Source: Pseudomonas sp. PDM18 (GTDB taxonomy: Bacteria; Pseudomonadota; Gammaproteobacteria; Pseudomonadales; Pseudomonadaceae). From it: a stretch of 64,000 bases of DNA. Below are positions 55,333 through 64,000 of this stretch, piece by piece (within the stretch, counting starts at the first letter, position 1; each line of letters starts with the position of its first letter). The position numbers and the translations under genes are program-made. Location of the stretch: NCBI RefSeq assembly GCF_014852585.1, contig NZ_JACVBX010000005.1:186001-250000 (forward strand), in the 5' to 3' direction. Under the pieces are notes generated by a model. That model was not told the origin of the DNA. It saw only the letters and a program-made list of their open reading frames with translations, and ran no database searches.

Positions 55333-55374
55333 GAAACCTCGCAACAGCACACAACTAAAAACCCGAAAAGGGAA

Positions 55375-55400
55375 CCGGCGGGCGTCGTGAGGCCCGCCGG
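55375..55400. other. strong hairpin between the oxygenase and permease genes
   Basis: A perfect nine-base stem CCGGCGGGC / GCCCGCCGG with an eight-base loop and no T run. It may set different transcript levels for the permease, or protect the upstream mRNA. Confidence 0.5.
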
Positions 55401-55441
55401 CCGATTGCCTTCTGCCCATCAACCCCTGAGAGGAAACAACG

Positions 55442-56971
55442 ATGAGTGGGTCTCCTGCCAAGCGTGCCGCTGGCGTAACCGATTCCGACGCCGAGCAGCT
55501 CGCTGCCCTCGGCTACAGCTCCAACTTCGAACGCAGCATGAGCCTGTGGGAGAACTTCTCCCTGGGCTTCACCTACCTGTCGCCGGTGGTCGGCGTCTAC
55601 ACCCTGTTCGGCCTGTGCCTGGCCGCCGGTGGTCCGCCGATGTTCTGGACCTACCTGCTGATCGGCCTGGGCCAGATGCTGGTGTGCCTGGTGTTCTGCG
55701 AAGTGGTCTCGCAATTCCCGATCTCCGGCGGCGTCTACCCCTGGGCGCGCCGCCTGGTGGGCAAGCGCTGGGCGTGGATGGTGGGCTGGGTATATGCCTG
55801 GGCCCTGTGCACATCCATCGCCGGCATCGCCGTGGGCGCCAGCCCCTACATGGCCGCCATGCTCGGCTTCGAGATGCACGGCAACGCCGCAATCGGCATC
55901 GCCCTGGCACTGATCGCGCTGTCCACGGTGCTCAACCTGTCCGGCACCAAGCTGCTGGCCCGCGTCGCCATGTTCGGCTTCATCTGCGAACTCGGTGGTG
56001 CGTTGCTGGTGGGCGGCTACCTGCTGATCTTCGAGCGTCATCAACCCTTCAGCGTGCTGTTCAACACCTTCGACATCCGCATCGACGGCAGCTACTGGCC
56101 GGCCTTCCTCGCCGCGTCCCTGGCGGGGCTGTTCCAGTACTACGGCTTCGAAGCCTGCGGTGACGTCGCCGAGGAGACCCCGAACCCCGGCAAGATGATC
56201 CCCAAGACCATGCGCATGACCATCTACATCGGCGGCGCCGCCGCGATGTTCGCGTGCCTGGCGCTGATCCTCTCGGTGCCGGACATCCAGCGCGTGATCA
56301 ACGGCGAAGACACCGACCCGGTGACCACTATTCTCGCCAATGCCTTCGGCCCGGTCGGCTCGAAGCTGGTGATGGCGGTGGTGATGGTGTCGTTCGTGTC
56401 CTGCGTACTGAGCCTGCAGGCCGCCGCCAGCCGCCTGCTGTTCGCCTATGCCCGCGACGAGATGATCGTTGGCAGCAAGGCCCTGTCCAAGCTCAACACC
56501 AACCACGTGCCGGCCGTTGCGCTGGTGGTAGCAGGCGTGATGCCGGCGGCCATCGTCTGCCTGGGCCTGTTCATGGGCGACGCCGTGGCCACCATCGTCG
56601 GCTTCGCCGCGATCGGCATCTACGTGTCCTTCCAGCTGATCGTCATCGCCTCGCTGATCGCCCGCGCCAAGGGCTGGGTGCCCGGCGGCCACTTCAGCCT
56701 GGGCAAGTGGGGCGTGCCGGTGAACATCGCGGCGCTGATCTACGGCGTGGCGGCTATTACCAACATGGTCTGGCCGCGCACCCCGGACGCGCCCTGGTAC
56801 ATGAACTACTCGATGATCCTCACCACCGTCGTGGTGATCGGCGCGGGCCTGGTCTACATGCTGCTGGCCAAACCCTACGACAAGGGCACGGCACCGGCGG
56901 GCGACGCCCACCGGATCTCCAGCCGCCAACTACCCGCGCGCGCTGCGGGCGCGCTGACCGAACCGGCTTGA
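55442..56971 (+). CDS. APC-superfamily amino acid/amine permease
   Basis: A 509-residue, roughly 12-helix permease of the amino acid-polyamine-organocation type (LWENFSLGFTYLSPVVGVYT, FEACGDVAEETPNPGKMIPK, QAAASRLLFAYARDEMIVGS). Relatives carry amino acids, choline or ethanolamine. It ends the amine operon, after a 109-base gap that includes a hairpin, and is followed by a strong terminator. Its probable role is uptake of the operon substrate or a related amine. Confidence 0.88.
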   Translation: MSGSPAKRAAGVTDSDAEQLAALGYSSNFERSMSLWENFSLGFTYLSPVVGVYTLFGLCLAAGGPPMFWTYLLIGLGQMLVCLVFCEVVSQFPISGGVYPWARRLVGKRWAWMVGWVYAWALCTSIAGIAVGASPYMAAMLGFEMHGNAAIGIALALIALSTVLNLSGTKLLARVAMFGFICELGGALLVGGYLLIFERHQPFSVLFNTFDIRIDGSYWPAFLAASLAGLFQYYGFEACGDVAEETPNPGKMIPKTMRMTIYIGGAAAMFACLALILSVPDIQRVINGEDTDPVTTILANAFGPVGSKLVMAVVMVSFVSCVLSLQAAASRLLFAYARDEMIVGSKALSKLNTNHVPAVALVVAGVMPAAIVCLGLFMGDAVATIVGFAAIGIYVSFQLIVIASLIARAKGWVPGGHFSLGKWGVPVNIAALIYGVAAITNMVWPRTPDAPWYMNYSMILTTVVVIGAGLVYMLLAKPYDKGTAPAGDAHRISSRQLPARAAGALTEPA

Positions 56972-57060
56972 TCGCAACGTTGACGCAATTCGGGCCATAC
57001 GCCTGAGGGGCTGCGTCTGGATCGTCACCTTTCCCCGGTGACGGTCCCCTGCGTTTGCGC

Positions 57061-57101
57061 AACGGACCCGCCATCCCCGCGATGGCCGGTCCGTTTTTTT
57101 A
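57061..57101 (+). terminator. intrinsic terminator of the amine operon
   Basis: The stem AACGGACC-C-GCCATC / GATGGC-C-GGTCCGTT is followed by a run of Ts, about 90 bases after the permease stop. A half copy of the family A REP (GTAGGAGCGAGGGGG) follows at 57113. Confidence 0.9.
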
Positions 57102-57175
57102 TGCCCGGTTTTGTAGGAGCGAGGGGGCTGGGGTGAGGGCAAGCGGCGGCACGGGTGTCCCGAGTGACGACAGCC

Positions 57176-58105
57176 TTATCGAGCGATCCACAGCAGGCAC
57201 ATGGACAGCGTGACCAGCGACCCCAGCGTCGACACCAGGATGCTCCGCGACACCACCGCCGCCTCGCGCTGGTAGTACTCGGCGAGCATGAACGGCCCGG
57301 TGCCGGTGGGCAGTGCGCTGAGCAGCAGCGCCGAGTCCGCCCAAAGCGGCGGCAGGTCGAACACCTTGTAGGCGAGGAAGCCGGTGAGCAGCGGCTGGCC
57401 GATCAGTTTGATCGCCACCAGCGGCCAGGCTCCGACCTGCTCGCCGTCCTGCTTCTGCGCCAGGAACAGGCCCAGCGACACCAGCGCACAAGGCGTGGTG
57501 GCGGCGGCAAGCATGTCGAGGAAATGCAGCAAAGGCGCCGGTAGGCCCATGCCGGTCACCGCCCACAGACCGCCAATGATCGGCGACACCACCAGCGGGT
57601 TCTTGCCCAGCGCCTTGCTCACCACCCAGACGGCGCGGCCGATGTGCTTCTCCTCCTGCAGGCCGATCTCGATGCACACCACGGCGATGGCGAACAGCAC
57701 GCAGACCACCAGCAGCGAGGCGATCAGCGCCGGCTCCAGGCCGTCCTGGCCGAACACCAGCAGGCACAGCGGAATGCCCATGTAGCCGGTATTGGCGTAG
57801 GACGCGCTGAGGCCGTCGATGCTCGCCGCCGGCAGCGCGCGGCCCTGCATCAGCCGCCAGACAAGAGTGGCGAAGAACACCAGCAGGCAGCCGCCGGTGA
57901 AGGCGGCGAGGAAGCCCGGCTGCCAGATTTCCTCCCAGGTCGCGGTGGCGGTGACCTTGAACAGCAACGCCGGCAGGCACAGCCAGACCACCAGCTTGTT
58001 GATCTCCGCGGCCGCCTGCGGGCCGAGGCGATTGCTGCGCCGGCACAGCCAGCCGACCAGGATCAGCGCGAAGATCGGCAGGACGACGGTCAGGACGTGG
58101 GACAT
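57176..58105 (-). CDS. AEC-family transporter
   Basis: A 309-residue polytopic membrane protein of the auxin efflux carrier family (about ten helices; VLPIFALILVGWLCRRSN, SASYANTGYMGIPLCLLVFG, TTPCALVSLGLFLAQ). Bacterial members carry malate, malonate or amino acids; the substrate is unknown. Transcribed towards the amine operon, convergent. Confidence 0.88.
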   Translation of the reverse strand: MSHVLTVVLPIFALILVGWLCRRSNRLGPQAAAEINKLVVWLCLPALLFKVTATATWEEIWQPGFLAAFTGGCLLVFFATLVWRLMQGRALPAASIDGLSASYANTGYMGIPLCLLVFGQDGLEPALIASLLVVCVLFAIAVVCIEIGLQEEKHIGRAVWVVSKALGKNPLVVSPIIGGLWAVTGMGLPAPLLHFLDMLAAATTPCALVSLGLFLAQKQDGEQVGAWPLVAIKLIGQPLLTGFLAYKVFDLPPLWADSALLLSALPTGTGPFMLAEYYQREAAVVSRSILVSTLGSLVTLSMCLLWIAR

Positions 58106-58184
58106 GACGGGGAACCGGACAGCAAGACAGCAGGCGAGGATAGGGGCCGAGGCCGCCGTCGTCCAATACGGCCTAAGTCTGAAT

Positions 58185-58865
58185 TCAGACCCGCCCGGTC
58201 ACCGGAATGCAGGCGCCGGTGATCGCCGCCGCCGAATCCGAGGCGAGGAACAGCAGCGTTGCCGCCAACTGCTCCGGCTTCACCCAGCGGTCGAATTCCG
58301 CAGTGGGCATGTCGGCGCGGTTCTGCGGGGTGTCGATGATGCTCGGCATGAGCGCGTTGACGGTGATGCGCGCGTCCTTCAGTTCCTCAGCCAGCGCCTC
58401 GGTCAGGCGCATGACGCCGGCCTTGGACGCCGCATAGGCACCCATGCCCAGCGCCGCGCGGGTGGCGGCCGCGGCAGCGATGTTGAGGATGCGCCCGTGC
58501 CCGCGTGCCTTCAGGTGCGCCAGCGCGGCCTGGCTGGAGACCACGGCGGTGCGCAGGTTGATGCGGTACATCAGGTCCCAGGTATCGACGTCGCCATCGC
58601 CCAGGGTTTCCCAGTGGAAGCCGCCAGCCACGTTGATCAGCGCGTCCAGGCCGCCGAAATGCTCGTTGACCTGCTCCAGCGCGGCACGGGCCGCGACGGG
58701 ATCGGTGAGATCGATGCCGCCGATGGACAACGCGCCGGCCTGTGGATAACGCGGGCCGACCGCGCGGTCGAGCAACGCGACCTGCCAGCCAGCCTCGGCG
58801 AATGCCTGGCCGACCACGCTGCCCAGATGGCCGAAGCCGCCGGTGATGGCGACGATCCTGTTCAT
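58185..58865 (-). CDS. short-chain dehydrogenase/reductase lacking the catalytic Ser
   Basis: A 226-residue SDR with the cofactor loop TGGFGHLGSVVG, NVAGG, and YAASK (Tyr/Lys pair). At the position of the catalytic Ser, 13 residues before the Tyr, there is Ala (NIAAAAATRAALGMGAYAASK), which is unusual. Substrate unknown. It lies upstream of the AEC gene on the same strand with a 79-base gap. Confidence 0.85.
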   Translation of the reverse strand: MNRIVAITGGFGHLGSVVGQAFAEAGWQVALLDRAVGPRYPQAGALSIGGIDLTDPVAARAALEQVNEHFGGLDALINVAGGFHWETLGDGDVDTWDLMYRINLRTAVVSSQAALAHLKARGHGRILNIAAAAATRAALGMGAYAASKAGVMRLTEALAEELKDARITVNALMPSIIDTPQNRADMPTAEFDRWVKPEQLAATLLFLASDSAAAITGACIPVTGRV

Positions 58866-59000
58866 GCTGCTACCTCGTGACGGTGGGAGAGGCGTTCTTA
58901 TAGGGGTAGCAGGGGTTGCGCGAAAGGTCGCAGGCGCCAGATGAGGGGACGGATCGGGACGGGGTTTCCAGGTCAGAATCTGGCGCTGGGCGATGCCCTC

Positions 59001-59031
59001 TCCCCAACCCTCTCCCTGAAGGGAGAGGGTG
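59001..59031. repeat. CTCTCCC-type repeat, family C (single copy)
   Basis: CTCTCCCCAACCCTCTCCCTG and GGGAGAGGGTG form a hairpin unit like those at 52275-52411. It fills the gap between the SDR and the deaminase genes. Confidence 0.75.
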
Positions 59032-59054
59032 TTACAAGCCGACGCCGGACCTCA

Positions 59055-60017
<963 letters not shown>

Positions 60018-60196
60018 TTATCCAGGCAATCGGCAAATTATCGCACGGCCCGGCGAGGATGCAGGCGAACTTGCCGATGATGGGCAGCACAACCCACGTG
60101 GGCCGCGTCCCGCTGTGGTCCGGCGGCGGCTGGTGCGGTCATCGGGCATTGCCTAAGATGGCGCACTCGCCTCTTACGGAATGGACATCCCCCTCA

Positions 60197-61279
60197 ATGT
60201 TGCGCGCGCTCAAAGACGAAAAATTCCTCCTCCTCGCCCTACTGGTGGCGATTGCGGTCTACCCGCTGGAGCACAGCCTGCTGGGCGGCGGCAAGATGCT
60301 CGCGGGGATCACGGCCACGGCCTTGCTGGCGGTGATCATCGGCGTTTCGCTGCGCGTGGCGCATCACGCCGAGATCCTCGCGGAGAAGGTCGGCGAACCC
60401 TACGGCACGATGATCCTGACCCTGGCGGCGGTGCTGGTGGAGGTGGTGATCCTGGCGATCATGATGAACCACAACCACTCGCCGACGCTGGCCCGCGACA
60501 CCATCTACGCCGCGGTGATGCTCGACATGAACGGCATCCTCGGCCTCGCCGCACTGCTGGGCGGCCTCAAGCACGGCGAGCAGTCGTACAACGACGACTC
60601 GGGCAAGACCTACGTGACCATGATCCTCACCGCCGTGGGCATCTCCATGGTGGTGCCGGAGCTGATCCCAGCCGAGCAGTGGAAGCTCTACTCATTCTTC
60701 ACCATCGGCTGCATGGTCATGCTCTACGCGCTGTTTCTGCGCATGCAGACCGGCCAGCACAGCTACTTCTTCAGCTACAACTACGCCACCCACGGCGAGC
60801 ACGGCGAAGGCCACGAGGCCCCCGGCAGCAGCAAGCAGTCCATGGGCCTGCTGGTGGTTGGCGTGGTGCTGATCGGCGCGCTGGCCGAGGTGATGTCCAA
60901 GGCCCTGGACGTCGGCCTGGAAGGCAGCGGCGTGCCGCCCATCGTGCCGGCGCTGCTGGTGGCGGCGATCTCCGCCAGCCCGGAAATCCTCACCGCCCTG
61001 CGCGCCGCCATGGCCAACCGTATGCAGCCGGTGGTCAACATTGCCCTGGGCGCCTCGCTGTCCACCGTGATCCTCACCGTGCCGGTGATCGAGGCCCTCG
61101 CGCTGTTCAAGGGCCAGCCGATCCAGATGGCGATGACCCCGCTGCAGACCGGCATGATGTTCATCACCCTGATGGTCGCCGGCTACAACCTGCATGACGG
61201 CAAGACCAACGCCATCGAAGGCATGACCCACTTCGTGCTGTTCGCCACCTTCCTGATGCTGTCGTTCATGGGACTCTGA
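60197..61279 (+). CDS. calcium/proton antiporter (ChaA/CaCA type)
   Basis: A 360-residue membrane protein of the cation/proton exchanger family. The repeat signatures are GEPYGTMILTLAAVLVEVVI (first) and ISASPEILTALRAAMANRMQ (second), and an acidic/His loop (YATHGEHGEGHEAPG) lies between halves. The start ATG 60197 gives a normal length; the frame extends upstream with no conserved residues. It ends two bases before the next gene. Confidence 0.9.
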   Translation: MLRALKDEKFLLLALLVAIAVYPLEHSLLGGGKMLAGITATALLAVIIGVSLRVAHHAEILAEKVGEPYGTMILTLAAVLVEVVILAIMMNHNHSPTLARDTIYAAVMLDMNGILGLAALLGGLKHGEQSYNDDSGKTYVTMILTAVGISMVVPELIPAEQWKLYSFFTIGCMVMLYALFLRMQTGQHSYFFSYNYATHGEHGEGHEAPGSSKQSMGLLVVGVVLIGALAEVMSKALDVGLEGSGVPPIVPALLVAAISASPEILTALRAAMANRMQPVVNIALGASLSTVILTVPVIEALALFKGQPIQMAMTPLQTGMMFITLMVAGYNLHDGKTNAIEGMTHFVLFATFLMLSFMGL

Positions 61280-61281
61280 GC

Positions 61282-61791
61282 ATGCTCAAGCTGTACCTCG
61301 CCGGCCCCGACGTATTCCTCCCCGATGCCTTCGAGCAGGGCGAGCGGCTCAAGGCCCTGTGCGCCGAATTCGGCGTGCAGGGGCTCTACCCGCTGGATCA
61401 TTCGGTGCCGGCGGGCATCGTCGAGCCAGTGGCGCAGGCGCGCTGGATCTACCAGGCGAACCTCGACCTGATCCGCCAGGCCGACGCGGTGCTGGCCAAC
61501 CTCAACCCCTTCCGCGGCGCCGAGCCGGACAGCGGCACGGCGTTCGAACTGGGTTACGCGGCCGCACTGGGCAAACCCCTGTTCGGCTACATCGACGAAG
61601 GCGGCAACTGCGCGGAACGCCTGCCCTGTGAATGGCACGGCGAAGAGCCCGGCCGCGACCGCGACGGCAACCAGATCGAGGGCTTCGGCCTGCCGCTGAA
61701 CCTGATGCTCGGCGTGCCGGCGAAGATTGCCGTGGGCGGGGCGCGGGAAGCGCTGGAGTTGCTGCGCAAGGAGCTGACGGGTCACCTTTAG
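61282..61791 (+). CDS. nucleoside 2-deoxyribosyltransferase
   Basis: A 169-residue enzyme with LYLAGPDVFLPDAFEQGERL, NLNPFRGAEPDSGTAFELGY (the catalytic Glu region is EPDSGTAFE) and the final helix. It would exchange the base of deoxyribonucleosides. Two bases after the antiporter, so one transcript. A purine-salvage theme with the adjacent deaminase is possible. Confidence 0.9.
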   Translation: MLKLYLAGPDVFLPDAFEQGERLKALCAEFGVQGLYPLDHSVPAGIVEPVAQARWIYQANLDLIRQADAVLANLNPFRGAEPDSGTAFELGYAAALGKPLFGYIDEGGNCAERLPCEWHGEEPGRDRDGNQIEGFGLPLNLMLGVPAKIAVGGAREALELLRKELTGHL

Positions 61792-61843
61792 GAGCGGTTA
61801 TCGCTCGCGAACGGATTCCTCGGCGACTCCGCTGCGGGGGCGC

Positions 61844-61866
61844 TTCGCGAGCAAGCTCGCTCCTAC
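61844..61866. repeat. REP palindrome, family A
   Basis: A copy of TTCGCGAGCAAGCTCGCTCC with TAC; a partial inverted half (AGGAGCGG...GCTCGCGAA) lies about 35 bases upstream at 61792-61811. Confidence 0.85.
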
Positions 61867-61887
61867 CAAGAGCCAATCGCCGGAAAC

Positions 61888-61915
61888 AAAAAACGCGCCC
61901 TCGGGCGCGTTTTTC
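61888..61915. terminator. bidirectional terminator between deoxyribosyltransferase and tonB
   Basis: Stem AAAACGCGCC / GGCGCGTTTT with a four-base loop, A tract on one side and T tract on the other, between convergent genes. It would end both transcripts. Confidence 0.9.
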
Positions 61916-61933
61916 ATTGGCTCGCAAGGACCG

Positions 61934-62965
61934 TTAGCGACGCCCCTCGAGCTTGAAGAAGAACACCTTGGTCGCCTGGCGGGCGACGATCCGGCCGCCG
62001 CTGACGCGGGGCTCAAAGCGCCACTTGTCCATGGCATCGCGCACGGCGTTGTCGAACATGCGCGGTGGCGTGGACTCCAGCACCTGGATGTCGGCGATGC
62101 GACCATCGCTGGTGATGGTGAACAGCACCTTCACCCGACCTTCGATGCCACGGTTCAGGGCCATGCGCGGGTAGACCGGCGGGTCCATGCGCAGCGGCTT
62201 GATGTCGCTGTCGTTGAGGCTGCCAGTGGGCAGGCCGGCGGGGCCTTGCGAGCCGGCTGGTGCGGCCTGGGCGCCCTCGGTGAACTGGCCAACGGTAGGC
62301 GCAGCGGGCGGCGGCGGGGCGGCCGGGGTCGGCGGCGCGGCAGCTTCCTCGGCGGGCTCCGGGTCAGGCTCGGGCTTGGGTTTCGGCTTGGGCTTGGGCT
62401 TGGGCGACACCTTGGGCACGGCCTTCTCGACCGGCTTTGGTTTGGGCTTGGGCTTCTCTACCGGCTTGGGCGGCTCGATGGGCTTGGGGGGCTCGGGTTC
62501 CGGCGGCGGGGGAGTCGGCGCGGCGGCGGGCGGCTGCTGCACCGGCTCAGGCTTGGGCGGCAGGGTGACGACACTGACCTGCATGGCCTTGGGCATCTCG
62601 CCAGCGCCCAGATTCAGTTCAGCCGGCGTGGGCACCACCCAGATCAGCGCGGCGACGATCGCCAGATGCAGGCCGATGGCCAGACCGGAGGACTTCCACC
62701 AGCCACCGGGAGGCGGCGGCTGGTCGCCGTCTTCCACGCCTTCGACCGGCGCGGCGTAGGGAATCAGGACTTCTTCGGTCGCCACTTCCTCGTCACGGCG
62801 AGGACCCGCACAGCTGACGAGTCTCAGGCTGGCCTCATTGGCGCGCTGGGCGTTCACGCTGGGCAAATGGGCGCCGTCATCCGCCGTGGCGGAAGTGAAC
62901 AGCTGTTCCTCAGCGTCCACGGCAGGACTTGCGTCCGCCGCTTTGCGCGGTTGGGGTAACGACAT
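61934..62965 (-). CDS. tonB: energy-transducing protein TonB (TonB1-like)
   Basis: A 343-residue TonB with an unusual ~90-residue N-terminal cytoplasmic extension, one helix (SSGLAIGLHLAIVAALIWVV), a long Pro/Lys/Glu-rich periplasmic spacer (residues ~135-215; KPKPKPKPKPEPDPEP), and the C-terminal receptor-binding domain (DPPVYPRMALNRGIEGRVKV, DAMDKWRFEPRV). Length and extension match P. aeruginosa TonB1. It powers siderophore and heme uptake. A Fur box lies upstream. Confidence 0.94.
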   Translation of the reverse strand: MSLPQPRKAADASPAVDAEEQLFTSATADDGAHLPSVNAQRANEASLRLVSCAGPRRDEEVATEEVLIPYAAPVEGVEDGDQPPPPGGWWKSSGLAIGLHLAIVAALIWVVPTPAELNLGAGEMPKAMQVSVVTLPPKPEPVQQPPAAAPTPPPPEPEPPKPIEPPKPVEKPKPKPKPVEKAVPKVSPKPKPKPKPKPEPDPEPAEEAAAPPTPAAPPPPAAPTVGQFTEGAQAAPAGSQGPAGLPTGSLNDSDIKPLRMDPPVYPRMALNRGIEGRVKVLFTITSDGRIADIQVLESTPPRMFDNAVRDAMDKWRFEPRVSGGRIVARQATKVFFFKLEGRR

Positions 62966-63003
62966 GAAAAAGCCTGCGGGAAGAGTTCACGAAGCAATAT
63001 CTT

Positions 63004-63022
63004 CTGATAATTATTATCATTC
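63004..63022 (-). promoter_or_regulatory. Fur box upstream of tonB
   Basis: CTGATAATTATTATCATTC is an AT-rich palindrome that matches the GATAATGATAATCATTATC Fur consensus at most positions. It lies about 40 bases before the tonB start, so iron would repress tonB. Confidence 0.82.
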
Positions 63023-63050
63023 ACTCGCTCCGGGAGGGCAACCTTATCTG

Positions 63051-64000
63051 TCAGATGGGTGCAATCGCGCAGCGAAAAAGACCGTCCTGCAGCACCTGTG
63101 GATCAAGTTCAGTGGCCAGGATCAGCTCTATACGGCTGTCCTTGCGCCACGCGCTTGGCGTCCACGGCGCCGGACCAACGGTACGGTTGCAGGCCAGCCA
63201 GGCGTCCTCGCCGTGCAGCACCGCCTTGGCCCGCAACAGGCCGGGAAGCCCGGCCAGCCAGGCGTCAATCTCGGCCGTGCGGAAGCGCCAGTCACGGTGG
63301 AAGCGCCAGCCGACCGCCTGTCGGCCCTCTTCGACGCGTACCTGGCGCAGCGGCGAGTCACGGCGCAACAGCATCGCCGGTTCGGTGGACGAAGCGCGCT
63401 GCGGCAAATCAGCACTCGCCGCTTCAATCGGCGTACTCGGCAGCTCGCCCAGCGGCAGGCGGCCGCGGGTCGTCCAGCGCAACGGCACCTCCGGCAAACG
63501 CGCCGCCAAGACCGCACGCGCTCCGTCATCCAGCGCTTCGGACTTGTTCATCAGCAGCAGCGATGCTTCGCCCAGCGCCAGGCGCTGCGCCTCGGGCAGC
63601 GGCTGCCCGGCAGCCAGTGCGGCGGCATCGAGCACCATCACCAGTGGCTGCACCGCCAGTACACCCTCCCATGGCGCGCCGCGCAGTTGCGCCAGCAGTT
63701 GCGCGGGATGGCCCAGACCGGAAGGCTCGATGAACACGCGATGCGGCCTGGCCTTGCGCAGCAGCCGGCCGAGGCCGACCTGGAACGGCGCGCCATTCAC
63801 GCAGCACAGGCAGCCGCCAGCGACTTCGCCCAGGGCGATGCCGTCTTCGTCGCGGGACAACAGCGCGGCGTCCAGGCCGACCTGGCCGAATTCGTTGACC
63901 AGCACGGCCCAGCGCTCACCCGCCGGGCGTTGCGCCAGCAGGTCCTGCAGCAGGCTGGTCTTGCCCGCCCCGAGGGGGCCGGCGATGAGATGAGTCGGGA
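63051..64000 (-). CDS. G3E-family GTPase (CobW/ZigA type), 5' end outside the window
   Basis: At least 316 residues of a metal-chaperone GTPase; the start is cut by the right edge, probably by only a few codons. Walker A is GPLGAGKTSLL at the edge; the metal-binding GGCLCC motif lies downstream; MNKSEALD is an NKxD-like nucleotide site; the C-terminal CobW_C domain follows. It lies next to tonB on the same strand. The probable metal is zinc or cobalt, undecided. Confidence 0.85.
   Translation of the reverse strand, partial: PTHLIAGPLGAGKTSLLQDLLAQRPAGERWAVLVNEFGQVGLDAALLSRDEDGIALGEVAGGCLCCVNGAPFQVGLGRLLRKARPHRVFIEPSGLGHPAQLLAQLRGAPWEGVLAVQPLVMVLDAAALAAGQPLPEAQRLALGEASLLLMNKSEALDDGARAVLAARLPEVPLRWTTRGRLPLGELPSTPIEAASADLPQRASSTEPAMLLRRDSPLRQVRVEEGRQAVGWRFHRDWRFRTAEIDAWLAGLPGLLRAKAVLHGEDAWLACNRTVGPAPWTPSAWRKDSRIELILATELDPQVLQDGLFRCAIAPI

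Overview
The window is GC-rich, densely coded DNA from a Pseudomonas, probably an environmental relative of the P. aeruginosa group (P. nitroreducens/citronellolis/knackmussii type). This is inferred from the gene families, a 343-residue TonB1-like protein beside a G3E GTPase, and interspersed Pseudomonas-type REP palindromes. No species was confirmed.

Layout. 1-2637: end of an MFS gene and a sulfonate/nitrate-type ABC importer (two permeases and an ATPase). 2735-5539: SulP anion transporter, then an mdtJI-like small multidrug resistance pair behind a long structured leader with a possible upstream ORF. 5824-48819: the main content, an apparently complete second flagellar system of the lateral (Vibrio/Aeromonas laf, E. 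coli Flag-2) type. It has flgBCDEFGHIJKL-lafW and divergent flgA; flagellin lafA with a transmembrane regulator lafZ and a membrane partner; fliDSTKLA-lafTU; flgMN; lafK-fliEFGHIJ; and divergent fliMNPQR-flhBA. An ATP-grasp gene and an ynbABCD-like phospholipid-type operon (17588-24635) sit inside this locus between flgA and the flagellin. 48868-49230: orphan PilZ gene.

49603-56971: a methylated-amine catabolic module. A PAS protein and a sigma-54 activator precede a three-gene heme-dependent oxidative N-demethylase (dimethylamine monooxygenase-like) operon and an APC permease. 57176-64000: AEC transporter, SDR, adenosine/adenine deaminase, Ca2+/H+ antiporter, nucleoside deoxyribosyltransferase, tonB with a Fur box, and a G3E GTPase cut by the window end.

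How it works together. The flagellar locus appears to carry its own cascade. LafK (sigma-54 activator) would act on GG-N10-GC promoters seen before flgB and fliD. The fliD operon encodes the flagellar sigma factor FliA. A shared TTAA...GTCGCC element before lafA and flgM is the best candidate FliA promoter. In the amine module, a sigma-54 site and related GCTGCA-N4-TGC elements precede both the regulator operon and the catabolic operon, which suggests direct and autogenous control. Intergenic regions hold three families of REP-like palindromes and one clover-shaped MITE-like element between flgI and flgJ.
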